Below, in pieces: positions 49,823-60,028 of a DNA stretch of 64,000 nt. Origin of the DNA: Saccharothrix obliqua (lineage in GTDB: Bacteria > Actinomycetota > Actinomycetes > Mycobacteriales > Pseudonocardiaceae). The notes under the pieces were generated by a model. It had not been told where the DNA came from, did not search any database, and saw only the letters and a program-made list of their open reading frames with translations. Numbering within the stretch: position 1 is the stretch's first letter; each line of letters opens with the position of its first letter. Location of the stretch: assembly GCF_019375475.1 (NCBI RefSeq), contig NZ_JAHXGQ010000001.1, positions 558,001 to 622,000 of the forward strand, written 5' to 3'. The translations under genes were made by a program, and so were the position numbers.

Positions 49823-49863
49823 CGCGCTGGGCCTCGCGAGTCGCGCTCGCGGGGCCCAGCGCG
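49823..49863 (+). terminator. Hairpin between binding-protein and ATPase genes
   Basis: 17-bp stem (49823-49839 with 49847-49863) containing one G-T pair and a 7-base loop. It lies 11 bases after the lipoprotein stop, inside the operon, and should act as a partial terminator or mRNA-stabilising 3' end that raises the binding protein relative to the transporter. Confidence 0.75.
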
Positions 49864-49905
49864 TGGTTTCACCCGGCGCGAGCCGGAAGTCCAGACGGAG
49901 TCCCC

Positions 49906-51470
<1,565 letters not shown>

Positions 51471-51471
<1 letters not shown>

Positions 51472-52541
51472 TGGGCATCCTGCGCGGCAAACTGCTGCCG
51501 CCGGTCCTGGCGATCCTGTTCTCCGCACTGCTGTGCGGCATCGCGCTGCTGGTGTCCGGCGCGAACCCGGTCGACGCGTTCGGCGTGATGGTGTCGCAGG
51601 TCGGCCAGGGCACGACCGCGGTCGACATCATCAACAGCACCGGCACGTACTACATCGCGGCGCTCGCGGTGGCCATCGGCTTCCAGATGAACCTGTTCAA
51701 CATCGGCGTCGAGGGCCAGTACCGCGTGGCCGCGGTGGTCGCCGCGGTGGTCGGCGGATCGCTGGCCCTGCCGCCCGGCCTGCACGCGCTGGTGGTCATC
51801 CTGGTCGCCGCGCTGGTGGGCGCGCTGTGGGCGGCGATCCCCGCGGTCCTCAAGGTGACCCGGGGCGTGAACGAGGTCATCTCCACGATCATGATGAACG
51901 GCCTGGCGCTGGGCCTGGCCGCGTACCTGATCCGCGAGGACGTGTTCGGCGAGCTGCGGGGCAACAACATCCGCACGCCGGAGATCCCGGAGTCCGGCTG
52001 GGTGCCGGGCATCCCGCTGGGTTCCGCCGGCACGGTGTTCGGCCTGGTGTTCCTGGCGGCGCTGCTCGGCGTCGGCTACTGGGTGATGATGAACCGCACC
52101 CGGTTCGGGTTCGAGCTGAAGGCGTCCGGCGAATCGGCCACGGCCGCCGCCGCGGGCGGCGTGAACGCGAAGAAGATGGTGCTGGTGGCGATGCTGCTGT
52201 CCGGCGGCATCGCGGGCCTGGTGTCGATGCCGGAGATCCTCGGCCGCGACCACACCTACAACCTGAACTTCCCGGCGGGCCTCGGTTTCGCCGGCATCGC
52301 GATCGCCCTGCTCGGGCGCAACCACCCCGGTGGCATCGCGTTCGGCGCGCTGCTGTGGGCGTTCCTGGACAAGTCGGGGCTGGCGCTGGACAACGTCGGC
52401 GTGCCGAGGGAGATCGTGACGATCATGCAGGGCGCGATCGTGCTGTCCGTCGTCGTCGCCTACGAGGTGGTCCGCCGGTTCGAGCTGGCCGCCGAGCAGC
52501 GCCGGGTCGGCAAGCAGCTGGGAACGGTGGGTGCCTCGTGA
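51471..52541 (+). CDS. Nucleoside ABC transporter permease 1
   Basis: 356 residues and eight or more membrane spans of the BPD_transp_2 family (YufP-like). LFNIGVEGQYRVAAVVA and TRGVNEVISTIMMN are family markers. GGGAGG precedes the ATG. It overlaps the ATPase stop by one base and the next permease by four. Confidence 0.95.
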
Positions 52542-53803
52542 GCACTTCGTTGATGAACCCGTCGGAGGCGCCGGCCACCGTGCCGCCGCCGCGCAAGTCG
52601 CGCAGGCTGCCCGGCTGGGCGGTCGGCGTGCTCGGCGTGGCGGGCGCGGTGGTGCTGTTGTCCACCACCTCGTACCTGACCGGCGTGCCGCAGCTGACCT
52701 CCACCGGCACCATCCAGACCGCCGTGCGGCTGGCGCTGCCCATCCTGCTCGCCGGTCTCGGTGGCCTGTGGGCGGAGCGCGCGGGCGTGGTGAACATCGG
52801 CCTCGAAGGCATGATGATCATGGGCACGTGGGGCGCGGCGTGGGCCGGTTACCAGTGGGGCCCGTGGGCGGCGCTGGTGGCCGCCGCCGTGTTCGGCGCG
52901 CTGGGCGGCCTGCTGCACGCCATCGCCACGGTGACGTTCGGCGTGAACCACATCGTGTCCGGTGTCGCGATCAACCTGCTCGGCGCGGGCCTGACGAAGT
53001 ACCTGTCGACGCTGGTGTTCTTCCCGCTGTCGCACAACCCGCGGGAATCGCCCGCCGTGCCGAAGTTCGACACGTACTCGGCGCCCGGCCTGTCCGAGTG
53101 GCTGGGCGACCTGGAGGCGCAGCAACGCGTCGGCCTGTCGGACGTGGCGGGCATCCTGCGCGGCCTGGTCACCGGCGTGTCGCCGCTGACCATGCTGGCC
53201 ATCGCGCTGGTCGTCGGCAGCTACCTGGTGCTCTGGCGGACCCGGTTCGGCCTGCGGCTGCGGTCGTGCGGCGAGAACCCGGTCGCGGCCGAGTCGCTGG
53301 GCGTCAACGTGTACCGGCACAAGTACGCCGCGGTGATCGCGTCCGGCGCGCTCGCCGGCATCGGCGGCGCGGCGCTGGTGCTCAACCCCGGCCAGCCCGG
53401 TTACCTGGAGGGCCAGACCAACGGCCGCGGCTTCATCGGCCTCGCGGCGATGATCTTCGGCAACTGGCGGCCGGGCGGCCTGCTCGGCGGCGCGGCGCTG
53501 TTCGGCTACGCGGACGGGTTGCAGTTGCGCAGCGGCGGCAAGACGTTCCTCGCGCTGGTGTACGGCGCGGTGCTGCTGCTGGCGGTCATCGTGGTCTGGC
53601 AGCTCGTGCGGCGGCGCTGGTTCGCGGCGGCGGGCGGCATCGTCGCCGCGGTGGCCCTGTACGCGGTGTACTACAGCGTGGACGAGGTGCCGAGCGAGCT
53701 GACCACCTACGCGCCGCACCTGGTGACGCTGATCGTGCTCGCCGTGGCGTCGCAACGGTTGCGGATGCCGGCGGCGGACGGCGTGGTGTACCGCCGTGGT
53801 TGA
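52538..53803 (+). CDS. Nucleoside ABC transporter permease 2
   Basis: 421 residues, BPD_transp_2 family (YufQ-like). ERAGVVNIGLEGMMIMG and FGVNHIVSGVAINLLG are the matching markers to those of permease 1. The GTG start overlaps the previous stop (GTGA). Its 3' end overlaps cdd by 8 bases. Confidence 0.95.
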   Translation: MSTSLMNPSEAPATVPPPRKSRRLPGWAVGVLGVAGAVVLLSTTSYLTGVPQLTSTGTIQTAVRLALPILLAGLGGLWAERAGVVNIGLEGMMIMGTWGAAWAGYQWGPWAALVAAAVFGALGGLLHAIATVTFGVNHIVSGVAINLLGAGLTKYLSTLVFFPLSHNPRESPAVPKFDTYSAPGLSEWLGDLEAQQRVGLSDVAGILRGLVTGVSPLTMLAIALVVGSYLVLWRTRFGLRLRSCGENPVAAESLGVNVYRHKYAAVIASGALAGIGGAALVLNPGQPGYLEGQTNGRGFIGLAAMIFGNWRPGGLLGGAALFGYADGLQLRSGGKTFLALVYGAVLLLAVIVVWQLVRRRWFAAAGGIVAAVALYAVYYSVDEVPSELTTYAPHLVTLIVLAVASQRLRMPAADGVVYRRG

Positions 53804-54179
53804 CTGGGATGAGCTGCGGGGACGGGCGGTGGACGCCGCGCAGGCGGCCTACTGCCCGTACTCCGGCCTGAAGGTCGGCTCGGCGGCGGTGTGCGACGAC
53901 GGCCGGATCGTGGTGGGCTGCAACGTCGAGAACGCCTCGTACGGCGTCGCGCTGTGCGCCGAGTGCGCCATGGCCGGGCAGTTGCGGCTCACCGGCGGCG
54001 GGCGGTTCGTCGCGGTGGCGTGCCGCGGTGGCGGCGGCGAGCTGCTGATGCCGTGCGGGCGGTGCCGCCAGGTGTTGTTCGAGCTGGGTGGTCCGGACTG
54101 CCTGGTCGACACGCCGTCCGGCGTGGTGCCGATGAGCCGCGTGCTGCCCGACGCCTTCGGACCGGGAGACCTGCCGTGA
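53796..54179 (+). CDS. cdd: Cytidine deaminase
   Basis: 127 residues, the tetrameric type. The zinc ligands are C54 (in VALCAECA, with catalytic Glu56) and C87/C90 (PCGRC), and CNVENASYG binds the sugar. It turns imported cytidine into uridine. Translationally coupled on both sides. Confidence 0.97.
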   Translation: MVDWDELRGRAVDAAQAAYCPYSGLKVGSAAVCDDGRIVVGCNVENASYGVALCAECAMAGQLRLTGGGRFVAVACRGGGGELLMPCGRCRQVLFELGGPDCLVDTPSGVVPMSRVLPDAFGPGDLP

Positions 54180-55450
54180 CCCACACCGCCGTGGACGTGA
54201 TCCGGGCCAAGCGCGACGGCCACCGGCTGTCCGACGCCCAGGTCGACTGGGTGGTCGACGCCTACACCAGGGGCCTGGTCGCCGACGAGCAGATGTCCGC
54301 GCTCGCCATGGCGATCTACCTCAACGGCATGGACGACGCCGAGACGGCCCGCTGGACGCGTGCCATGGTCCGGTCCGGCGAGAAGCTGGAGCTGGACGTC
54401 GACCGCCCCGCCGTCGACAAGCACTCCACGGGCGGTGTGGGCGACAAGATCACGCTGCCGCTGGCCCCGCTGGTGGCGGCGTGCGGCGCGGCCGTGCCGC
54501 AGCTCTCCGGCCGCGGCCTCGGGCACACCGGCGGCACGCTGGACAAGCTGGAGTCCATCCCCGGCTGGCGCGCGCGGCTGTCGGTGGCCGAGGTGACCGC
54601 GCAGCTGCGCGACGTCGGCGCGGTGGTGTGCGCGGCGACCGAGGGCCTGGCGCCCGCGGACCGGAAGCTGTACGCGTTGCGGGACGTGACCGGCACCGTC
54701 GAGTCCGTGCCGCTGATCGCCAGTTCGATCATGTCGAAGAAGATCGCCGAGGGCGCGGACGCCCTGGTGCTGGACGTGAAGGTCGGCTCCGGCGCGTTCA
54801 TGAAGGACGAGGCGCGGGCGCGTGAGCTGGCGCGGGCGCTGGTGTCGATCGGGGTCGAGCACGGGTTGCGGGTGTCGGCGCTGCTGACCGACATGTCCGT
54901 GCCGCTGGGCCGGGCGGTCGGCAACGCGGTCGAGGTGGCCGAGTCGGTGGACGTGCTGCGTGGTGGGGGTCCGGCGGACGTCGTGGAGCTGACCCTCGCG
55001 CTGGCGGCGGAGATGTTGGCGCACGCCGGGATCGGCGTCGACCCGGCCGCCGTGCTGGCGTCCGGCGCGGCGTACGAGACGTGGGCGCGGATGATCCGGG
55101 CCCAGGGCGGCGACCCCGACGCGCCGCTGCCGGTCGGCAAGCACAAGCACGTCGTGGAGGCGCCCGAGGACGGCGTGCTGGTGTCGTTGGACGCGTACGC
55201 GGTCGGCGTGGCCGCGTGGCGGCTCGGCGCGGGCCGGGCGCGCAAGGAGGACCCGGTGCAGGCGGGTGCGGGCGTGCTGTGCCTGGCGAAGCCGGGTGAC
55301 CGGGTGGCGAAGGGGCAGCCCCTGCTGGAGCTGCGCACCGACACGCCGGACGCCGTGCCGGGCGCGTTGGCCGCGTTGCGTGGCGGTTACGCCGTCGGCG
55401 ACACCGCGCCCGTCGGCCGGCCGTTGGTCATCGACACGGTGCGGGGCTGA
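54176..55450 (+). CDS. deoA: Thymidine phosphorylase
   Basis: 424 residues. The family signature SGRGLGHTGGTLDKLESIPG and the phosphate site KHSTGGVGD are intact; Lys residues lie in SKKIAEGADALVLDVKVG. It splits thymidine or deoxyuridine into base and deoxyribose-1-phosphate. GTG start overlaps the cdd stop (GTGA). Last gene of the uptake-salvage operon. Confidence 0.97.
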   Translation: MTHTAVDVIRAKRDGHRLSDAQVDWVVDAYTRGLVADEQMSALAMAIYLNGMDDAETARWTRAMVRSGEKLELDVDRPAVDKHSTGGVGDKITLPLAPLVAACGAAVPQLSGRGLGHTGGTLDKLESIPGWRARLSVAEVTAQLRDVGAVVCAATEGLAPADRKLYALRDVTGTVESVPLIASSIMSKKIAEGADALVLDVKVGSGAFMKDEARARELARALVSIGVEHGLRVSALLTDMSVPLGRAVGNAVEVAESVDVLRGGGPADVVELTLALAAEMLAHAGIGVDPAAVLASGAAYETWARMIRAQGGDPDAPLPVGKHKHVVEAPEDGVLVSLDAYAVGVAAWRLGAGRARKEDPVQAGAGVLCLAKPGDRVAKGQPLLELRTDTPDAVPGALAALRGGYAVGDTAPVGRPLVIDTVRG

Positions 55451-55575
55451 CCGTGCGGCCCGGTATCGCGGGGCACGACGTGGAGTACCCGCCCACGGTG
55501 GTCCCGGAGTTCTTGGACTTCTGACGCCGGACGGGTGATCGGGGTACGGGGCCGGGGTCGGGCTGGTCTGTTGTC

Positions 55576-55893
55576 GTGTGCTTCTGCCCCGCGCGCGTGT
55601 TGGGTGCTCGCGCGTCGTACTTCCGCGGAGTGGCCTCGCGGTTGTTGGTCGCTGTGCTGGAGGTGGTGGACGGGCACCGGCCCCGGGCCCAACTCGTGCC
55701 GGTCCTGGCGCGGTCGGTCGTGGCCGGCGGCCGGACCGGGCGGCTGGCGAGGGTGCGCGCGTGCCCGGTGTCGGGTGGGATCGCGGAGCTGGCCGGGGTG
55801 CTGACCACGGCCGGCGGCATCCGCGCGGTGGTCGCCCGCGTCGAGCGCCGTGATGGGCGGTGGCAGTGCACGGTGTTCGAGCTGCTGCCGTGA
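55576..55893 (+). CDS. Rv3235-like small protein
   Basis: 105 residues. SRLLVAVLEVVDGHRPRAQL and VRAVVARVERRDGRWQCTVFELLP match the core and C-terminus of the Rv3235 family, a small actinobacterial group of unknown function. The N-terminus is short for the family. In the same frame upstream a 23-codon reading starts at GTG 55453 and ends in TGA at 55522, so the gene may have lost its 5' part; no good ribosome site precedes 55576. Confidence 0.65.
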   Translation: MCFCPARVLGARASYFRGVASRLLVAVLEVVDGHRPRAQLVPVLARSVVAGGRTGRLARVRACPVSGGIAELAGVLTTAGGIRAVVARVERRDGRWQCTVFELLP

Positions 55894-56075
55894 GAGTTCG
55901 GCGGTCTTGGCTGCCGCGTGGTGCCCCGGGCTGCCGAGCGGTGACCCCTCTCGACGGTCCGGGTTCCCGGTTGCCGAGCTGCTCCGGCTCGGCCGGTAGA
56001 CCTCGGAGCCGGCGTGAGAGCGCTCCCACCACACGTCCGGCAGGTTCGACCGGATCGCCAAGCGGGCCCGGGTGG

Positions 56076-57041
56076 TCAGTGCCGGTTGGCCCGGAAGAAG
56101 TTCAGCAGCACGGGGTTGACCACGTCCGACCGTTCCCAGTGGACGTTGTGCCCGCACTCGTTGGCCACCACCGTGCGCACCCGGCGGAAGTGCCCGGCCA
56201 GCAGGCGCTGCACCGGCGGTGAGGTGTGCGGGTCGGCGTCGCCCCACAGCAGCAGGGTGGGCACGGTGAGCCGTTCGATCACGGCCCAGCTCAGCGGGGT
56301 CGCCCTGGGCTGGACGATCCCGTCGGAACCGGCCCGGCGGTGGATGTCCAGCCACCTGGCGACGCCGTCCGGGTCGATCGCGCGGTAGGACGGGCCCAGC
56401 TCCCGGAAGTGGATGGGCAGCGCGTCGACCTCGGGCGACCGCAACCGCCCCACCATGTCCTGGTAGTCCTGCTCCTGGACCTGGAGCACGCACGCGCCGA
56501 TCACCAGGCTGTGCAGCCGGTCCGGGTGGTTGAGCGCGTAGTCCATCGCGTACCAGCCGCCACCGGCGACGCCGACGACGTGGAACTTCCTGATCCCCAG
56601 GAATTCCACGAGGTCGTGCAGGTCCTCGATGCCGGTCCTCGGGTCGTCCGGGTCCTGCACCGGCGAGTTGGTGTACCCCCGACGCGAGTAGCCGATGACC
56701 CGGTACCCCGCACGGGCGAGGTACGACTGCTGGTACGGCCAGCTCTCGCCACTGCCGCTCAGGGCGTGCAGCAGGACTACCGGCTCACCGGGCCCGCCGG
56801 TGTCCCAGTACCACAACCGCGCCCCGGGCACCTGGAACAGGCCCTGGGTGGCCGGAACCTGCTCGGGCACGGGGATCGGGCGCACCGGGCTGCCGGGGCG
56901 CGGGACCGGAACGCCCGGTGGGTGCGCGTCGGCGGTCCCGTTGACCAGGGCCGTGCCGCCGAGGGCGAGCCCGGTTCCCTGCAACAGGGTCCGGCGGGAA
57001 ATCGGGAGCGAGGGGTTCGGGTCGGACTCGGCGTTGCCCAT
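56076..57041 (-). CDS. Tat-exported alpha/beta-hydrolase-fold protein lacking the Ser nucleophile
   Basis: 321 residues. A twin-arginine signal (ISRRTLLQGTGLALGG) precedes the fold. The nucleophile elbow, usually GxSxG, reads GVAGGG with Ala159 (codon gcc). Asp268/Asp270 (LLWGDADPHTSP) and His298 (NECGHN) remain, as does the oxyanion-loop region LLHALSGSGESW. A classical hydrolase mechanism is therefore unlikely; it may be a binding protein or a cofactor-free lyase or oxygenase-like member. It stands alone on the minus strand. Confidence 0.88.
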   Translation of the reverse strand: MGNAESDPNPSLPISRRTLLQGTGLALGGTALVNGTADAHPPGVPVPRPGSPVRPIPVPEQVPATQGLFQVPGARLWYWDTGGPGEPVVLLHALSGSGESWPYQQSYLARAGYRVIGYSRRGYTNSPVQDPDDPRTGIEDLHDLVEFLGIRKFHVVGVAGGGWYAMDYALNHPDRLHSLVIGACVLQVQEQDYQDMVGRLRSPEVDALPIHFRELGPSYRAIDPDGVARWLDIHRRAGSDGIVQPRATPLSWAVIERLTVPTLLLWGDADPHTSPPVQRLLAGHFRRVRTVVANECGHNVHWERSDVVNPVLLNFFRANRH

Positions 57042-57230
57042 GCGACCTCATCTCGGGTGACCGGTTCCGCCGACGTGGGAGGACGTGCCGAGGAGCCGGA
57101 CCACTGGCGCATCGGTGATCACGTACCGAGTCGGGCGGGTGCGGCGGCCGTCCGGAGCGTAGCGAACGGTCCGCACCCGACTCCAGGCGTTCACCGGAGA
57201 GGACGCACCCCGGCGATCCCCGTCGCACGA

Positions 57231-57262
57231 CGAAGCCCCGGTTCCGCGGAACCGGGGCTTCG
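57231..57262. terminator. 32-bp perfect palindrome, terminator
   Basis: CGAAGCCCCGGTTCC, a GC centre and its exact complement, 13 bases after the stop of the minus-strand coiled-coil gene (57276). It would terminate that gene. Confidence 0.85.
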
Positions 57263-57275
57263 GGTCACCGGGGCG

Positions 57276-58553
57276 TCAGGCGCCTTCGGCGGTCAGGTCG
57301 TCGTCGTCCACGTTGCGGTTGTCGGCCGACTTCGGGCCGTTCTTCCGGGTCCGGCGCTGCGGCCGGGGCAGGGCGGTGGGCGGCGGGGGCGGGGTGGGGG
57401 AGCCGCCGCCGAGGATCAGCTCCGCGAACGTCGCCATCGCCTCGTCCAACTGGCCGCCGATGCGCAGCTCCGACTCCTGGTTGCTCTTGCGCACCATGGA
57501 CGCGAGCGAGTCGGCGTCCGGCCGCGCGGCCACGGTGCCCTCGACCTTCGCGATGCCCCGCTCCACCACACCGGACAGCTCGCCGAGGCGGGCGGCGAAG
57601 TCGTCCTCCACCGTGTCCAGGCGGGTGGTCATGGTGTCCAGGCGCGACGTGACCTGCTCCAGGCGCTGCGCCAGCGCCTCCAGGCGGTCGGTGGCGTCGA
57701 CCTGCTCGCGGGTCTCGTCCAGCGCCGCGTGCAGCGCCTCGCGCGCCTCGTCCAGCTTGCCGTGGACGGTGCTGCGGGTGTCGGCGATCGACGCGGCGAG
57801 CGTTTCGCGGGTCTCGTGCAGCGAACCGGCCAGGCCGTCGCGGGTCTCCTGCACGGACGCGGTGAGCTTGTCGCGCGTGTCGGCGAGGGAACCGGCCAGC
57901 GCCTCGCGGGTCTCGTCCAGCCGCCCGTGCAACGCCGACGCCGCGTCGGACTGGCTGCGCTGCAACGCCTCGCGGGTGCCGTCGAGGTGCTCGTGCACGC
58001 CCTCGTCCACCTCGTCCAGGCGACCGCGCAACGCGGCCTCCAACGCCTCGATGCGCTCGCGCAGCGGCGCGGTCACCGCGGCGGGCACGGCGTCGACCTT
58101 GCCGTCCTGCTTGTCCAGGTGCAGTTCCAGGTCGTCCAGCCGCTTGTGGATGTGGGAGAGCTTGTCCTCCAACCCGTCCATCCGGCCCGCGACGCCCTCG
58201 AACCGGCCGGCGACGCCGTCCAGGCGGCCGTCCAGCTGGGCGAACGGCTTGGCGAGCTTGTCCACCAGGCCGTCCACGGCGCGGCCGATGCCCTGGACCG
58301 CGTTGTCCTGCGCCTCCAGGCGCGCCAGCGCCTCGTCCAGCCGCTCGGCCAGCACGCTGACCTCGGTCCGGTCGGGCAGCTCGGACAGGCGCTTGCGAAC
58401 GGAACCCAGCGACTCCAGCGGGGACATCCGCGCGTGGATCTCGTCCAGTGCATCGAAGATCTGCTGCTGTTCGCTCTCACGGATCTCCGCGGCGCGCGTC
58501 AGCATGTTGCGCATCCGATCGAAGGACATCGTGGAGTTGTTGTTCTCGTTCAC
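57276..58553 (-). CDS. Long helical protein with 11-residue repeats
   Basis: 425 residues from GTG 58553 (ATG 58529 is the alternative). Nearly all is predicted helix with no membrane span. Residues ~192-290 are nine successive 11-residue units, for example ETREALAGSLA, DTRDKLTASVQ and ETRDGLAGSLH. The 11-residue period is that of apolipoprotein or synuclein-like lipid-surface helices, or of right-handed coiled coils. A Pro-rich and basic segment precedes the acidic end VDDDDLTAEGA. Function unknown; a filament or granule/membrane-coating role is conceivable. Confidence 0.85.
   Translation of the reverse strand: MNENNNSTMSFDRMRNMLTRAAEIRESEQQQIFDALDEIHARMSPLESLGSVRKRLSELPDRTEVSVLAERLDEALARLEAQDNAVQGIGRAVDGLVDKLAKPFAQLDGRLDGVAGRFEGVAGRMDGLEDKLSHIHKRLDDLELHLDKQDGKVDAVPAAVTAPLRERIEALEAALRGRLDEVDEGVHEHLDGTREALQRSQSDAASALHGRLDETREALAGSLADTRDKLTASVQETRDGLAGSLHETRETLAASIADTRSTVHGKLDEAREALHAALDETREQVDATDRLEALAQRLEQVTSRLDTMTTRLDTVEDDFAARLGELSGVVERGIAKVEGTVAARPDADSLASMVRKSNQESELRIGGQLDEAMATFAELILGGGSPTPPPPPTALPRPQRRTRKNGPKSADNRNVDDDDLTAEGA
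57684..57980 (-). repeat. 33-base periodic repeat coding 11-residue helical units
   Basis: Nine in-frame 33-base units within the coiled-coil gene, recognised by recurring acg/gac-cgc-gag pairs (Asp/Glu-Thr-Arg) at the start of each unit. Confidence 0.8.
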
Positions 58554-58927
58554 GGCTTCGAATGCCTTCGTCCAGGGGAGGGGAGACCCCCGGGAGCCTA
58601 ACCGCGTCGGGCGCACCGGCTGTACCACCCCCCGGCGGGGAACGCCTGTCTCGCGCTTGTGGTTGCTCCATTCGGGTTACGCCAACCGTCCCTACTGAAA
58701 GGTAGCCGGCGGCGGGTCCGCGAGCGCGCACCGCGGCCATCCGCCGTGCGAGTGATGGGGATTGGTTGGCGGTAGCGGAAAGTTCTGCATCACGGATGGA
58801 CAACGGCGATCCGCCATCCGTCAGGGTGGTTCTCGCCACACCGGAGGGCTCCGCGGCGATCGTAGCGGACCATGATCATCGGCGGTCTCGCCGGGTCCGG
58901 TGGTGTCGCCGGTATACGGTGAGGCGT
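58554..58927. promoter_or_regulatory. Divergent region upstream of add
   Basis: 374 bases without a convincing gene. It contains an inverted repeat, ACGGATGG (58792-58799) and CCATCCGT (58814-58821), 14 bases apart and about 105 bases upstream of add, which could be an operator. The promoter of the minus-strand gene must also lie here. Confidence 0.5.
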
Positions 58928-59992
58928 ATGCCAACCCCGCTCTCCTCGGAGGCCATCCGCAGCGCGCCGAAGGTGCTGCTGCACGACCACCTCGACGGTG
59001 GACTCCGCCCCCAGACGGTGATCGAACTCGCCGAAGCAAGCGGCTACCAGGGACTGCCCACCGCCGATCCGGTGGTGCTGGCCAACTGGTTCCGCGACAA
59101 CGCAAACTCCGGTTCCCTGGTCCGCTACCTGGAGGGCTTCGCGCACACGTGCGGCGTCATGCAGGACGAGGCGGCGCTGGTGCGCGTCGCGTCCGAAGCC
59201 GCGCAGGACCTCGCGGCGGACGGCGTGGTGTACGCGGAGATCCGGTACGCACCCGAGCTGTTCACCGAGCGCGGCCTGAGCCTGGAGCAGGCGGTGGAGG
59301 CCGTGCAGGAGGGCTTCCGCCAGGGCGAGGCGGCGTCGGGCGGCCGGATCAGGGTGCGCACGCTGCTGTGCGCGATGCGGCAGAACGACGGCTGGCAGCG
59401 GATCGCCGACCTCGTCGTGCGCTACCGCGACCAGGGCGTCGTCGGCTTCGACATCGCGGGGCCGGAGCTGGGTTTCCCGGCGACCCGCGAGCTGTCCGCG
59501 TTCGAGTACCTGCGGCAGCAGAACGCGCACTTCACCATCCACGCGGGCGAGGCGGACGGCCCGGAGTCGATCTGGCAGGCCGTGCAGTTCTGCGGCGCCG
59601 AGCGGCTCGGCCACGGCGTGCGGCTCACCGAGGACATCAAGGACGACGTGGTCGGCGACCTCGCGGCGTACGTGCGGGACCGCCGCATCGCGCTGGAGAT
59701 GTGCCCGACGTCGAACGTGCAGACCGGCGCCGTGGCGTCGCTCGCCGAGCACCCCATCAAGCGCTTGGCGGACCTGGGTTTCCGGGTCACCGTGAACACC
59801 GACAACCGCCTGATGAGCGACTGCACGGCGTCCGGCGAGTTCGAGGTGGTCGTGAACCAGTTCGGCTTCGGCTGGGACGACCTGCGCACCTTCACCGTGA
59901 ACGCCGCGAAGGCCGCGTTCATCCCGCTGGACGAGCGGCGCGCGCTGATCAAGGACGTCATCGAGCCCGCGTACGCGGCGCTGCGGGGCTGA
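58928..59992 (+). CDS. add: Adenosine deaminase
   Basis: 354 residues. Zinc ligands and catalytic residues are visible: [24 protein letters not shown], the [10 protein letters not shown] loop and NTDNRLMS. It turns adenosine into inosine. GAGG lies close to ATG 58928. Although separate from the nucleoside transporter operon 3.5 kb away, it would use purines brought in by it. Confidence 0.97.
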   Translation: MPTPLSSEAIRSAPKVLLHDHLDGGLRPQTVIELAEASGYQGLPTADPVVLANWFRDNANSGSLVRYLEGFAHTCGVMQDEAALVRVASEAAQDLAADGVVYAEIRYAPELFTERGLSLEQAVEAVQEGFRQGEAASGGRIRVRTLLCAMRQNDGWQRIADLVVRYRDQGVVGFDIAGPELGFPATRELSAFEYLRQQNAHFTIHAGEADGPESIWQAVQFCGAERLGHGVRLTEDIKDDVVGDLAAYVRDRRIALEMCPTSNVQTGAVASLAEHPIKRLADLGFRVTVNTDNRLMSDCTASGEFEVVVNQFGFGWDDLRTFTVNAAKAAFIPLDERRALIKDVIEPAYAALRG

Positions 59993-59996
59993 GGCG

Positions 59997-60022
59997 GGGC
60001 GGGGGCCGCGCGGCCCCCGCCC
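59997..60022. terminator. 26-bp perfect palindrome between convergent genes
   Basis: GGGCGGGGGCCGC and its exact complement with no loop, in the 36-base gap between add and the convergent acidic-protein gene. It should end both. Confidence 0.85.
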
Positions 60023-60028
60023 TCCCGG

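Noticed and set aside
55428..55871. A 147-codon minus-strand frame over the Rv3235-like gene.
   Set aside because: Thr/Arg/Pro-rich with no domain; the plus-strand reading matches a known family.
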